Positions 26,219 through 35,866 are shown, numbered from the stretch's first letter. The stretch: DNA of 64,000 nt from Saprospirales bacterium (GCA_007693915.1 RECS01000105.1:1-64000); one strand, 5' to 3'. The notes: generated by a model not told the origin, from the letters alone. Program-made: numbers and translations.

Positions 26219-27181
26219 GTGAAAACAGTAGATTCCCTCTCTGGTACCGAATTTGAACTGCCTGGTCTCGTAAATTTTTATAAAGGTAAAGTTAGAGATG
26301 TATATTTTTTCCGCGATAAAATAGCACTTGTGGCAACGGATCGGATATCTGCTTTTGACCATATTCTTCCCAATCCTATTCCATTAAAAGGTTTGATTCT
26401 TAACCAACTTGCAGCGTATTTTTTGAAGTCCTGCTGTAAAATCGCACCCAATTGGTTAGAATCCGTTCCTGACCCAAATGTCTCCGTAGGAAAAAGATGC
26501 GAATCAATAAAGATCGAAATGGTCATCCGCGGTTATTTGGTAGGTCATGCTTGGAGGATTTATAAAGCTGGAGGTCGGGAACTTTGTGGTGTTCAATTGC
26601 CTGACGGCATGAAGGAATCAGAACCCTTTCCTGAACCCATCATTACGCCTGCTACAAAAGCAGTTGAAGGACATGACGAAGATATTAGCAGAGATGAGAT
26701 TTTGTCGAAGGGAATTGTGGTAGCTGGGGTTTATGAAAAAATGGAGGAATACACCCGAAAACTTTTTAAGAAAGGTACCGACATGGCAGCTGCACGAGGA
26801 CTAATACTTGTTGATACTAAGTACGAATTTGGTTTTTCTCCCAATGGTGAATTGACCTTAATAGATGAAATCCATACGCCCGATAGTTCAAGGTATTTTT
26901 ATGCTGAATCCTATGAAAAAAATTTAAAAGCAGGTAAACCTCAGCATCACCTGAGTAAAGAATTTGTCCGAGAGTGGTTAATGGAAAATGGATTCCAGGG
27001 TTTAGATGGTCAACAGATACCAGAAATGAATGATGAGATTCTCGAAAGTATAAGTCAGCGTTACCTGAATCTCTATCAGCAACTCACCGGTGAATTACCG
27101 GATATTCCTGATGGTAGTGTGCCCACCCTGCAAAGAGTAGAGAAAAATCTAGTAAATTGGTGCAGGAAACAAAAACCTTAA
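26219..27181 (+). CDS. purC: Phosphoribosylaminoimidazole-succinocarboxamide synthase
   Basis: 320 residues with a GTG start. SAICAR synthase of purine synthesis: joins CAIR and aspartate with ATP. Motifs in order: YKGKVRDVYFF, LVATDRISAFDHIL, KGLILNQLAAYF, VIRGYLVGHAWR, GILSKGIVV-like DEILSKGIVVAGVYEKM, LILVDTKYEFGFSPNGELTLIDEIHTPDSSRYF, and SKEFVREWL. The length (~310 class rather than ~240) matches the longer form found in Bacteroidota and yeast. The 3' end overlaps the convergent gene by 4 nt. Confidence 0.96.
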   Translation: MKTVDSLSGTEFELPGLVNFYKGKVRDVYFFRDKIALVATDRISAFDHILPNPIPLKGLILNQLAAYFLKSCCKIAPNWLESVPDPNVSVGKRCESIKIEMVIRGYLVGHAWRIYKAGGRELCGVQLPDGMKESEPFPEPIITPATKAVEGHDEDISRDEILSKGIVVAGVYEKMEEYTRKLFKKGTDMAAARGLILVDTKYEFGFSPNGELTLIDEIHTPDSSRYFYAESYEKNLKAGKPQHHLSKEFVREWLMENGFQGLDGQQIPEMNDEILESISQRYLNLYQQLTGELPDIPDGSVPTLQRVEKNLVNWCRKQKP

Positions 27182-28377
27182 TTGCCCTTTAAGTAATTTT
27201 CCAGATATTGAAAATAAGGTCCTAACTTACCATCAACTGCAACTGTTGCCCTGACTAAGATATCGCTTTTCACTTTCTTTAACTCCGGTAAAATATGTTC
27301 GATGAATTGTGCACCAAATGCTTCAGATGCATCGCGCGGAAGCTCATTAGGTAAATTGTCAACTGCCATCATGTCAATTGAATTGTCTTGATAAGCAGAA
27401 CACTCTTTCATAGTGATTTTATCTACTCCATAAACTGGCTCTGCAATGGTGCTGGGTCGAATAGTAGTCGGAATAGAGGAAACCGGAGCTATGTCACAGG
27501 TTACATCTGCAATGGTCTTGATTGAAAACCCAGGGTCTAATAAATCCGAAGGCTTGAAGAAGGACGGTGCCTCATTATCCCAATAAATACCGTTAATAAA
27601 TACATCAGCTTTTGAAAGGAATGGCTGAAATGCAGACTCATACTCTGCAGGATTATCATAAAAGTGCTGTAGTTCGAAATCTAACTTATTTTTTGGTCTG
27701 ACATATTCCTTTGGTCCAATCTGACAATAAACAGCTTCATTAGCATGACTTTTTAAAAACTCATCTGAAGTAACTTTTGTAATCCCCATATCATTCAAAA
27801 CTTCAGCAGCGCCATTTGCAACCCTACCGTTTCCTGTAAGAATGATTTTCATTTTTGGAAATTGTATTTTATGATAAACTGCTCTAGCCTCATTGTAGTT
27901 TTTCATATCCTTCATACGAGGCAAGTCAAAAAGCCCTGTTCTTTTACCATAAGCCATTAAGCCATTATGGGCTCCAACCATCCCGGCAAATTTCCCAAAG
28001 GCTATTAACCTTTGACCTTTATCATTGGTCAAAACCTCATAATCAATAAGCCTGATTCTTTTTCGAATAATCTCCCTCAATAATTCACGATTGTATTCCT
28101 GTTCTTTTATGGTATGAGAAAAAAAGAAATAAGTTTTATTTTCGATCAAGGCTTCTAATTTCACTTCTTTTACCCCAATTAAAATATCACAATCATCAAT
28201 ATCATCAACCAATGGCACTCCGGCTTTTTCAAATTCTGAATTGGTGAAGGATCGCTTCTCTGATCTTTGAGCAACAATTTCCCAGCCTCTCTTAATTAAA
28301 AAGGCAGCTTGTTCCGGAATTAGTGGACATCTTGAATCGCCCGGAATTTTCGTCTCTTTGATAATACCAACTTTCAT
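27178..28377 (-). CDS. Saccharopine dehydrogenase (NAD+, lysine-forming)-like protein
   Basis: 399 residues, alanine-dehydrogenase/PNT N-terminal fold plus NAD-binding domain. KVGIIKETKIPGDSRCPLIPEQAAFLIKRGW is the signature start of the LYS1/alanine dehydrogenase superfamily (K-E, R-x-P-L-x-P); IILTGNGRVANGAAEVLNDMG is the Rossmann G-x-G-x-x-A loop; KADVFINGIYWDNEAP and IADVTCDIAPVSSIPTTIRPSTIAEPVY are LYS1/lysine-ketoglutarate-reductase-like. With the LYS9-like gene at 53300 it would complete conversion of lysine to aminoadipate semialdehyde via saccharopine. Convergent with purC; single gene. A catabolic direction is inferred. Confidence 0.82.
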   Translation of the reverse strand: MKVGIIKETKIPGDSRCPLIPEQAAFLIKRGWEIVAQRSEKRSFTNSEFEKAGVPLVDDIDDCDILIGVKEVKLEALIENKTYFFFSHTIKEQEYNRELLREIIRKRIRLIDYEVLTNDKGQRLIAFGKFAGMVGAHNGLMAYGKRTGLFDLPRMKDMKNYNEARAVYHKIQFPKMKIILTGNGRVANGAAEVLNDMGITKVTSDEFLKSHANEAVYCQIGPKEYVRPKNKLDFELQHFYDNPAEYESAFQPFLSKADVFINGIYWDNEAPSFFKPSDLLDPGFSIKTIADVTCDIAPVSSIPTTIRPSTIAEPVYGVDKITMKECSAYQDNSIDMMAVDNLPNELPRDASEAFGAQFIEHILPELKKVKSDILVRATVAVDGKLGPYFQYLENYLKGN

Positions 28378-28670
28378 CCTATTTCAATTTTTGAGAGTGT
28401 AAAAATAAGCGCATAAAAATAAATAGATCGGTCATTCGTGATTTAAATTTAAAGTATCACAGTTTAAAAATTCCTGTAACTAATAAATAATTATAAGCGT
28501 GTCACACAAGGAAAGTATTTTAAAGATTGATAGTAGACAAAATACCTTGCTATATGTACTTTTGGATTAAAATGTTATAATTATAAAATCACCTTATCAT
28601 TTACTCCCACTTTTTTTTATGGTAATTAAAAGTTATTTTTGCATATTTTCGAAAACTAACATCTTACTAC
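28378..28670. other. Divergent promoter region
   Basis: 293 nt, AT-rich, between the LYS1-like gene and the dipeptidase. Contains the dipeptidase -7 box and nothing else recognised. Confidence 0.4.
28634..28641 (+). promoter_or_regulatory. -7 box TATTTTTG for the dipeptidase
   Basis: TAnnTTTG match 29 nt before the ATG at 28671. Confidence 0.45.
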
Positions 28671-29879
28671 ATGGTTCCTTTTATTTTCTTGATATTTGCT
28701 TTATTCGCATTTACTGAGCTCCATACAAATACTAAAAATGATCCCGTAGAAAGGATACACAGAAATATTCTAACTTTGGATACCCATGTAGATACACCAA
28801 TGGGAATGGTCAGAGGTTTTGATGTTGGGATAAGAAATGATGAAGGATTAGGAGGAGGACAACTTGACTTTCCGCGAATGAAGGAAGGTGGTCTTGACGC
28901 AGCCTTTTTTGCTGTTTTCGTTAGACAAAGAGAGCGAAACCCTGAAACCTATACAGAAGCATATGAGAATATGATTAATACCTTCAGTGTTATTCATAGA
29001 GAGGTTGCAAAGTATAATGAGATGGCAGGTATAGCACTCAATCCAAATGATGCTTATCAATTGAAAGAAGAGGGTATGGTGGCAGTTTTTATAGGTCTGG
29101 AAAATGGGTTTTCGCTTGAATACAAAATTGAAAGAGTACAGGAAGTATATGACTTGGGTGCGCGTTATATTGGGCTGTCCCACACCAGCAACAATCAAAT
29201 TTCTGATTCCTCCACTGATGGCGGTGGGTCTGAACACAATGGATTGTCAGATTTTGGGAAGCAGGTAGTAAAGGAAATGAATCGTATTGGCATGTTGATT
29301 GATGTATCTCACATTTCCGATGAAGCCTTTTGGGATGTTCTTGAAATTAGCGAACACCCTGTAGTTGCAACCCATTCTAACGCGAGAGCAATTTGTGATC
29401 ATCCTAGAAATCTCACTGATGAAATGGTCATAGCACTGGCAGAAAGAGGTGGGGTAGTGCAAATTACTTTTCTGCCCTCTTATGTAAAAACCATCGAGCA
29501 GAAACCTGAAGTACTTGCAGCGCGAAGAGCAGTCAGAGAAAAATACAACAACTTTAGAAACCTCGATGACGAAACTATGGCTGAGGGTTGGGCAGCATGG
29601 CAAAGAATAAATGAAGAATATCCCGTTAAACTTCCCACGGTTTCTGATTTCGTTGATCATATAGATCACATTGTTGAGCTTGTAGGTATAGATTATGTTG
29701 GTATTGGTAGCGATTTTGATGGGGGAGGAATTCTTGAAGATTGCCGTGATGTAAGCGAAATGAAAAATATAACTCGTGAATTATTGGCAAGAGGTTACAG
29801 CGAAGAGGATATAGAAAAAATCTGGTCGGGTAATTTTTTTAGGGTATTCAATGAGGTGATTGCTACAAGCTCTAATTAA
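28671..29879 (+). CDS. Membrane/renal-type dipeptidase, peptidase family M19
   Basis: 402 residues with a signal-like N-terminus (MVPFIFLIFALFAFTEL). Zinc-site residues are all present: LDTHVDTPMG (H-x-D), VFIGLENGF (bridging Glu), IDVSHISDEAFW and VATHSNARAICDHPRN (two His ligands), and YVGIGSDFDGGG (Asp). Hydrolyses dipeptides, including many with D- or dehydro-residues, in the periplasm. Length typical of M19. Convergent with yggS, with a 2-nt gap. Substrates in this organism are not known. Confidence 0.94.
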   Translation: MVPFIFLIFALFAFTELHTNTKNDPVERIHRNILTLDTHVDTPMGMVRGFDVGIRNDEGLGGGQLDFPRMKEGGLDAAFFAVFVRQRERNPETYTEAYENMINTFSVIHREVAKYNEMAGIALNPNDAYQLKEEGMVAVFIGLENGFSLEYKIERVQEVYDLGARYIGLSHTSNNQISDSSTDGGGSEHNGLSDFGKQVVKEMNRIGMLIDVSHISDEAFWDVLEISEHPVVATHSNARAICDHPRNLTDEMVIALAERGGVVQITFLPSYVKTIEQKPEVLAARRAVREKYNNFRNLDDETMAEGWAAWQRINEEYPVKLPTVSDFVDHIDHIVELVGIDYVGIGSDFDGGGILEDCRDVSEMKNITRELLARGYSEEDIEKIWSGNFFRVFNEVIATSSN

Positions 29880-29881
29880 AT

Positions 29882-30559
29882 TTAATCATACTTCCGAGGT
29901 CCAAAAATGGCACTTCCTATTCTTACCATATTTCCTCCTGCATCAGCAGCTATGCTATAGTCATTAGACATACCAATTGAAAGCACCTCAAGTGATTTAG
30001 GAGAATCAGTATGTTTTTTTCGCATCTCGACCATAAATTTAGCTAAAGAAATAAATTCACTTTGCACCTGCCCTTCATTATCCGTAAAGGTTGCCATTGC
30101 CATCACCCCCTTCAAAGCCAAGTGTGAATATTGATCCTCCTTAATTAAATTGTCAATAGTTTTCTCTGCCTCTTTAAATGTAAATCCATACTTGGAATCC
30201 TCTTTAGCAATTTTTACCTGAATGAGGATATTTATCTTCTGGTCTCTTTTAGCACCTTCTTTATCCAGGACTTCCAGAAGTTTATGTCTGTCGACAGAGT
30301 GAATAAGGTAGGGAATAGGCTCAAAAAGTTTTACTTTTTTACTTTGCAAGTGTCCAATGAAGTGCCATCGAATATCATCAGGAAATAAATGACATTTATT
30401 TTGTAGTTCTTCGACTCTATTTTCACCAAAGTCTCGATGTCCTAAATCATAGAGGTATTGTATTTTTTCATTTGGTTGTTTTTTAGAAACTGCAATTAAT
30501 TCAATATTTCTAGCAGCACAATAAGCTTTCAGTTCTTTATACTTCTCCTCATTAATCAT
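29882..30559 (-). CDS. yggS: YggS/PLPBP family PLP-binding protein
   Basis: 225 residues. Residues reading LIAVSKKQPNEKIQYLYDLGHRDFGENRVEEL (PLP lysine in AVSKKQ), WHFIGHLQSKK, SVDRHKLL, ILIQVKIAKEDSKYGF and LEVLSIGMSNDYSIAADAGGNMVRIGSAIFG are all diagnostic. The family has no enzyme activity; it binds PLP and helps maintain vitamin B6 and amino-acid homeostasis in the cytoplasm. It follows the deoxynucleoside kinase by 10 nt on the same strand and is likely its operon partner. Confidence 0.95.
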   Translation of the reverse strand: MINEEKYKELKAYCAARNIELIAVSKKQPNEKIQYLYDLGHRDFGENRVEELQNKCHLFPDDIRWHFIGHLQSKKVKLFEPIPYLIHSVDRHKLLEVLDKEGAKRDQKINILIQVKIAKEDSKYGFTFKEAEKTIDNLIKEDQYSHLALKGVMAMATFTDNEGQVQSEFISLAKFMVEMRKKHTDSPKSLEVLSIGMSNDYSIAADAGGNMVRIGSAIFGPRKYD

Positions 30560-30569
30560 TCAAAAGTTT

Positions 30570-31202
30570 TTAAAATAGTCCATTAATTTCACTGTCAACC
30601 AAATTGATTACTTTCCCGAAATCTTCCTGATTGTTCTCGAAGTCAAGATCGTCAACAGGTATGATTAAAAGGTTTCCTTCATTGTATTTGTTTATCCACC
30701 TTTCATATTTTTCATTTAACCTTTTCAGGTATTCCAGACTCATACTCCCTTCATAATCTCGACCTCTTGAATGTATATGGGAAACTAGCTTAGGAATGCC
30801 GGCTCTGAGGTAAATGAGTAAATCCGGAGGTTTAACTTGAGACATCATCGTTTTAAAGAGAGTAGTGTAATTGTTGAAGTCCCGCTCAGACATCAATCCC
30901 ATTTCATATAGGTTCGGAGCAAAAATATAGGCATCCTCGTAAATCGTCCTGTCCTGAATAATAGTCTCTTCACCTTTTCTTATTTGTAAAACTTGTTGGT
31001 ACCTGCTGTTCAGGAAATATATCTGAAGGTGAAAAGACCACCTATTCATGTCATCGTAGAAATCAGAAAGATAAGGATTTACCTCAGTGTCCTCATAATG
31101 GACACCCCATCCAAAATGATTGGCCAGTTTCGTAGTTAAAGTAGTTTTACCTGCGCCGATATTACCGGCAATTGCAACGTGCTTTATTTTTTTATTTGAC
31201 AT
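30570..31202 (-). CDS. Deoxynucleoside kinase
   Basis: 210 residues. Walker A AIAGNIGAGKTTL at the N-terminus, a DRTIYED segment (the D-R-S/T lid region typical of dGK/dAK/TK2-like kinases), and the LID-like SRGRDYEGSMSLEYL arginine stretch. Phosphorylates deoxyribonucleosides for salvage in the cytoplasm. Substrate preference (dA/dG versus dC/T) is not settled by eye. First gene of a unit with yggS; a TAACTTTG box lies 28 nt before the ATG. Confidence 0.93.
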   Translation of the reverse strand: MSNKKIKHVAIAGNIGAGKTTLTTKLANHFGWGVHYEDTEVNPYLSDFYDDMNRWSFHLQIYFLNSRYQQVLQIRKGEETIIQDRTIYEDAYIFAPNLYEMGLMSERDFNNYTTLFKTMMSQVKPPDLLIYLRAGIPKLVSHIHSRGRDYEGSMSLEYLKRLNEKYERWINKYNEGNLLIIPVDDLDFENNQEDFGKVINLVDSEINGLF

Positions 31203-31230
31203 AGATCCATTTTTTAGGGATGATGGAATA

Positions 31231-31238
31231 CAAAGTTA
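31231..31238 (-). promoter_or_regulatory. -7 box TAACTTTG for the kinase/yggS unit
   Basis: TAnnTTTG on the minus strand, 28 nt before the kinase ATG; no evident -33 TTTG. Confidence 0.45.
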
Positions 31239-31334
31239 AAAGCTTATTTAAATATTACTTTACGTATGATTGTTTTTAAATAGAACTTTTGGACTGATTT
31301 TTGTATTACAAAATTTATTAATATAAGTTCAAAG

Positions 31335-31751
31335 ATGAAAACAATTTTTAGACTATTGATAATTGCTATAATTGCACTGATTGTATATAACTATTTTTAT
31401 GGTGACGAAACGGAAAAAGAGACGAGTGCTCAGGTAGTTGATCATGCGCGCCAATTGGGTCAATCCCTCTGGGAGATGATAAGAGTTGAGAAAGATCGCT
31501 TTTCAGATGGAAAGCATCAGGAAATTGTTGACAATATAGGGTCAACGATTGGATTTATCCGTGATAATCGTGAGGCTATGAATATAAGTGATAGTCAATT
31601 AATGGAACTGGAAAAACACCAAAACGAATTGGACTCATTGATTTTGAATCACTCAGAAGAAATACACGATGAAATACATATCTCAGATGAAGCCAAAGAA
31701 AAATTGAGACTTCTATTAGATAGGGTTGAGGGATTGATTGATCGGGATTGA
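31335..31751 (+). CDS. Small membrane-anchored helical protein, unknown
   Basis: 138 residues. An N-terminal TM helix (MKTIFRLLIIAIIALIVYNYFYG) or uncleaved signal anchor, then a charged, almost entirely helical region (HARQLGQSLWEMIRVEKDRFSDGKHQEIVDNIG...ELEKHQNELDSLILNHSEEIHDE...AKEKLRLLLDRVEGLI) with heptad-like spacing that may form a coiled coil. No enzyme motif. Its stop codon abuts the stop of the convergent T9SS gene with no gap. Function unknown. Confidence 0.65.
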   Translation: MKTIFRLLIIAIIALIVYNYFYGDETEKETSAQVVDHARQLGQSLWEMIRVEKDRFSDGKHQEIVDNIGSTIGFIRDNREAMNISDSQLMELEKHQNELDSLILNHSEEIHDEIHISDEAKEKLRLLLDRVEGLIDRD

Positions 31752-33866
31752 TTATCTCAATAGCGTTACATCCCCTTTTAAAGTTCTTGTTCTACCATTG
31801 GGAAGAGTAATTTCAATTACATAGACATAGACATCAGCTGGAGCCTGACTGCCATTTTGTCGTCCATTCCATCCTTCCTCATTATTTTCATTGTCATAGA
31901 CTTTTTGACCCCAGCGGTTAAATATCTTAAAATCGGTAATGAACGATCCATCAAATTCGTCTGCATTTACTACTACCGGTCTGAAAAGTTGATTTATACC
32001 TGTCTGTCCTCCAGGGGAGAAAACATTAGGCACTTCAAATATAGGCTCAACTCCGTCTATAGTTACCTCCAAAATCCTAAGACAACCATTAGCATCGAGA
32101 AATTCTACTCTGATAAAATTATTTTCTCTTTCTTCTATGATTTCGATCATTACAGTCCTAGTTCCGGTTTCTACGAGATCACCATTGTAAAACCAGTTGA
32201 TTTCGTCAACATCAATTGACGGACTTACATTTAAAGTAAATGTTCCCTCAGTCCCAATAGGAATCTCCTCTCCGGGTGAAACATCCAATTCCATAACATC
32301 AGGCATAGGGAATACTCCTATAGTCGCCACACCTATAGATTCGCAGTTGTCCTCATCAAAAGCTCTCAACTCAAACTGAGTATCGGTATTTACAATAGCT
32401 ATAGGTTCAAAACAATCGTCACAGCTTAATTGGTCAGTATTGGAAACCCATTGTGGATTGGAAAAACCTTCAGAATTAACAATAATTTGTATTGGCTCAC
32501 CGGGGCAAGCAATTAAGGGATCTATAGGTATTGGAGGGAAAAAGATATTTACAGTGACACTTACTGAAACCGGGCAACATTCCTCTTTAGTGGCATTGAG
32601 GGTATAGGTTGTTGACTCTGCTGTAGTAACTATTGGATTGGGACAATCTGTACAACTAAGACCTTGTGTAGGTGACCACTCCAAATCGGTTAAATCAGTA
32701 TCATCTATAATGATCTGTACAGGTTCATTGGCACAAACTGTGGTATCACTGAAATTAACTGGTATTTCGGGATCAACAACTTCTATCCAGATGCTGTCCA
32801 TTGACTGACATGCGTTATTGGTATTGGTGCGGATATAGTATTGAGTTGTAAGGGCTATAACTGAAATATTCTGGAATGTTACACTATCTTGAATAGACCC
32901 ATCTTCAGGCCTCCAGTTATAGGTTATGTCCGGAAATCTCTCAGGATTAGCGATGTTACTAAAAATAGTAAAAAAGTCTCCTACACAATATTTTTCACAG
33001 GGATCACGGGGTCCAGGTACGACAGAATAATCAAATTCCGGTAAAGAATCAAGTCTGATAATAACGGTATCAGCATGCATACAACCATCAGGAGTTTCGA
33101 TATTTACAATATACCTTGTCGAAAAGTCCACTGTAGCCAATGGGCTTTGTTCTGTATTTGAACTCAAACTACCGTCATTGGGAAACCATTGAACCTCTGA
33201 TCCGGGAGGATCAACAGTTGTATTCAGACTGATCTGTGGTGAGTCATCGCAGACAAATGCTGTAGGGGGCAATTGGATGTTAACATTATTGGGTAATACA
33301 TTTACAATTACCGAATCGGTAAAAGTGCAATAACCATTTTCACTAGAAATATTGAGTATCAAAACTGTAGTATCTTTAGGAGTTGCCAAAGCATTTGCAA
33401 TGTTCGGATCGCTCACATTTGTATCGGGGATCCATTCGAAAGTCATTGACTCCAAGCCTTCGGTTGTGGTTAATTGAAAATGATCATGTCGACAGACTGT
33501 AGTGTCCCTTGTAGTAAACTCTGGGATTTCAAATTCGTCCACTTCTACAGTTATAGTAGCCGTGATTTCTTCGCTGTTTAAAAAAAATACAACTGCTACT
33601 TCCTGACTGCCTGCCTCATTAAAGACTATGGAAAAGGTCTGCATGTTTTCAGATGAAGCGATGGCATTGCCGTCTAAAGTCCAAATGGTAGAATCTGGTG
33701 TCTGATTTGAAACATACGTAAACTCAATTGCCTCGTTCTGGCAAATAAAAGGATCTATGTCTGTTAAAACTTCCAATTCAATATCTTGAGCGAAAGCAAT
33801 CAGTGGTAAGCAAAATAAAATCAAGACGAAAAAAAACAAAAATCCCTTTATGTTAATATTGATCAT
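31752..33866 (-). CDS. T9SS-secreted protein with gliding-motility C-terminal domain
   Basis: 704 residues. Signal peptide MININIKGFLFFFVLILFCLPLIAFAQ. The body consists of PKD/Ig-like beta-domains with recurrent C-x-x-[DE] and LSC-x-DC segments (ITTAESTTYTL, NTDTQFELRAF), as in many Bacteroidota surface proteins. The C-terminus VPNVFSPGGQTGINQLF...DFKIFNRWGQKVYDNEN...GWNGRQNGSQAPADVYVYVIEI...GDVTLLR is a complete CHU_C type B T9SS signal. Shorter and less regular than the protein at 19839. Surface or released; ligand unknown. Confidence 0.92.
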   Translation of the reverse strand: MININIKGFLFFFVLILFCLPLIAFAQDIELEVLTDIDPFICQNEAIEFTYVSNQTPDSTIWTLDGNAIASSENMQTFSIVFNEAGSQEVAVVFFLNSEEITATITVEVDEFEIPEFTTRDTTVCRHDHFQLTTTEGLESMTFEWIPDTNVSDPNIANALATPKDTTVLILNISSENGYCTFTDSVIVNVLPNNVNIQLPPTAFVCDDSPQISLNTTVDPPGSEVQWFPNDGSLSSNTEQSPLATVDFSTRYIVNIETPDGCMHADTVIIRLDSLPEFDYSVVPGPRDPCEKYCVGDFFTIFSNIANPERFPDITYNWRPEDGSIQDSVTFQNISVIALTTQYYIRTNTNNACQSMDSIWIEVVDPEIPVNFSDTTVCANEPVQIIIDDTDLTDLEWSPTQGLSCTDCPNPIVTTAESTTYTLNATKEECCPVSVSVTVNIFFPPIPIDPLIACPGEPIQIIVNSEGFSNPQWVSNTDQLSCDDCFEPIAIVNTDTQFELRAFDEDNCESIGVATIGVFPMPDVMELDVSPGEEIPIGTEGTFTLNVSPSIDVDEINWFYNGDLVETGTRTVMIEIIEERENNFIRVEFLDANGCLRILEVTIDGVEPIFEVPNVFSPGGQTGINQLFRPVVVNADEFDGSFITDFKIFNRWGQKVYDNENNEEGWNGRQNGSQAPADVYVYVIEITLPNGRTRTLKGDVTLLR

Positions 33867-33893
33867 GTGTTTTATACTTTGTGTTAATTACCC

Positions 33894-33901
33894 CAAAATT
33901 A
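33894..33901 (-). promoter_or_regulatory. -7 box TAATTTTG for the T9SS gene
   Basis: TAnnTTTG on the minus strand 27 nt before the ATG at 33866. Confidence 0.4.
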
Positions 33902-34014
33902 CGATCATTTTTTATATAATATTACAGAGTAACCTTTTTTTTACATTTTTAAAGTAATTGAAGCTAATTATATACTTTGGTAATAGGTGAGGAGGGACAC
34001 TGATTTATTTTTTA

Positions 34015-34022
34015 TATATTTG
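34015..34022 (+). promoter_or_regulatory. -7 box TATATTTG for the M28 peptidase
   Basis: TAnnTTTG match 18 nt before the ATG at 34041 and inside the track ORF that begins at 33987, so it argues for the later start. Confidence 0.5.
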
Positions 34023-34040
34023 CAAAAAAAATCAACTGAT

Positions 34041-35705
34041 ATGAAAAAGCTATATTTATTAATAATGGGTCTGATTCCTTTCTTGCTGTTATACTCCTGT
34101 GGAGAAACAACTGAAAAAACAGACATCGAATTACTTACATTTGATTTGAATATTGACAATCTTGAGAGACACATTGAAACATTGGCCTCTGATGAATTTA
34201 TGGGAAGGATGCCTATGACTGTCGGGGAGGATCTAACATTGGCTTATCTAGAGAATGAACTTTCACAAATGGGTATTCAGCCCGGTAATCATGGTAGTTT
34301 TTTTCAGGAGGTTGGTTTGGTAACTGTTACCTCTAAAACTGATGAAAACTTAGTAATAACTGGTGGTGATGAGAATATCATTTTGAATAACGGCAGTGAT
34401 TTTGTAATTTACTCTCAGTTACTACAGGATGAGATAGTTGTTGAAGATGCAGAATTAGTCTTTTGTGGTTTTGGAGTGGTTGCTCCTGAATACGACTGGA
34501 ATGATTACGAAGGTATTGATATGGAGGGCAAGATAGCAGTTGTACTCGTAAATGACCCGGGCTTTTATATGGATGAAGACAGTGATCTATTTACCGGAAA
34601 TGCTATGACTTATTATGGCAGGTGGACTTATAAATATGAAGAAGCTGCAAGACAAGGTGCTGCCGGAGTTATTATCGTACATAATGACGCCCCCGCAGGT
34701 TATGGTTGGAATGTTGTCGAAACTTCATGGTCTGGAGCAAAAATGCAATTGGATCTTCCTGAAGGTGCTGTAGAAAGATCTCCGCTTCAAGGTTGGATTA
34801 CTTATCCGGTAGCTCAACAACTAATGAATGCTGCAGGTCTAGATAAGGAGGAAATGCTTCAAGCTGCACTTTCACCGAACTTTGAACCGGTACCACTGGG
34901 TTTAAAGACTTCTGCAAAAATGAATAATACTTTCGAGGGGGGTGTATCGCAAAATGTGATAGCAATTATCGAAGGATCAGAAAGACCTGAAGAATATATT
35001 GTTTACAGCACGCACTGGGATCACCTGGGCGTTAGAGCTCCTATTGATGGTGATAGCATTTATAATGGTGCTGTTGATAATGCTACCGGAGTAGCTATTT
35101 TACTTGAAATTGCTAGAATAGTGCAAGCTATGGAAGATAAACCCAAAAGATCTCTTGTATTTCTTTGGGTAACTGCTGAAGAACAAGGATTATTGGGCTC
35201 ATCTTATTATGCTAATAATCCCATATATCCAACCAATCAAACTGTTGCGAACTTGAATGTAGATGGAATTTTCCCTTTTGGTCCTACCAATGACTTGATT
35301 GTAGTGGGTTATAATCAAAATGAGCTGGTTGATTGGGCTAAAGACATTGCTGAAACTCAAGGCAGATATGTTGTTCCCGATCAAGAACCTGAAAAGGGAT
35401 TCTTTTATCGCTCTGATCAATTTAGTTTTGCGAAAGTTGGTGTGCCTGCTTTTTATGCAGGGGGCGGGACTGATCTCGTTGATGGTGGAAGAGAAGTGGG
35501 TGAACCCTTAAGAGCAGAGTATTTGCGCAAATACTATCATCAGCCCGGGGATGTTTATAATCCTGAAACATGGGACTTGAGAGCGATTGCTCAGGATGGT
35601 GAATTCTTCTTACGTTTTGGTATAGACATAGCAAATAGTGACAGATGGCCTGAGTGGAATGAAATTTCTGAATTCAGAGCCATTAGAGCTGCTGACAGAA
35701 ATTAA
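34041..35705 (+). CDS. M28-family metallopeptidase lipoprotein with PA domain
   Basis: 554 residues from the ATG at 34041, which restores a lipoprotein signal (MKKLYLLIMGLIPFLLLYSC). A protease-associated (PA) insert spans roughly residues 110-290 (VVAPEYDWNDYEGIDMEGKIAVVLVNDPG...AARQGAAGVIIVHND). The co-catalytic zinc site follows: VYSTHWDHLG (H-x-D), GAVDNATGVAILLE (Asp), VTAEEQGLLGSSYY (Glu-Glu), LNVDG (Asp) and YHQPGD (His). This is a cell-envelope aminopeptidase/carboxypeptidase-like enzyme. Single gene ending at a strong terminator. Confidence 0.93.
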   Translation: MKKLYLLIMGLIPFLLLYSCGETTEKTDIELLTFDLNIDNLERHIETLASDEFMGRMPMTVGEDLTLAYLENELSQMGIQPGNHGSFFQEVGLVTVTSKTDENLVITGGDENIILNNGSDFVIYSQLLQDEIVVEDAELVFCGFGVVAPEYDWNDYEGIDMEGKIAVVLVNDPGFYMDEDSDLFTGNAMTYYGRWTYKYEEAARQGAAGVIIVHNDAPAGYGWNVVETSWSGAKMQLDLPEGAVERSPLQGWITYPVAQQLMNAAGLDKEEMLQAALSPNFEPVPLGLKTSAKMNNTFEGGVSQNVIAIIEGSERPEEYIVYSTHWDHLGVRAPIDGDSIYNGAVDNATGVAILLEIARIVQAMEDKPKRSLVFLWVTAEEQGLLGSSYYANNPIYPTNQTVANLNVDGIFPFGPTNDLIVVGYNQNELVDWAKDIAETQGRYVVPDQEPEKGFFYRSDQFSFAKVGVPAFYAGGGTDLVDGGREVGEPLRAEYLRKYYHQPGDVYNPETWDLRAIAQDGEFFLRFGIDIANSDRWPEWNEISEFRAIRAADRN

Positions 35706-35765
35706 ACCTTCTATTTTGAATAAGAAAAATATTTTGATTAGTTAATTTTTAAGAACATCATATAT

Positions 35766-35803
35766 ACAGGTCGGCAACTGATTTTCAGCCGACCTGTTTT
35801 TTT
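35766..35803 (+). terminator. Rho-independent terminator after the M28 gene
   Basis: Perfect 10-bp stem ACAGGTCGGC / GCCGACCTGT with a 12-nt loop and a T-tract. Confidence 0.9.
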
Positions 35804-35866
35804 CTCTACAATTTACTTTCAATGAAATTGATGAAGTGATCGATTAATTACTATAAAAAGGTAAGA

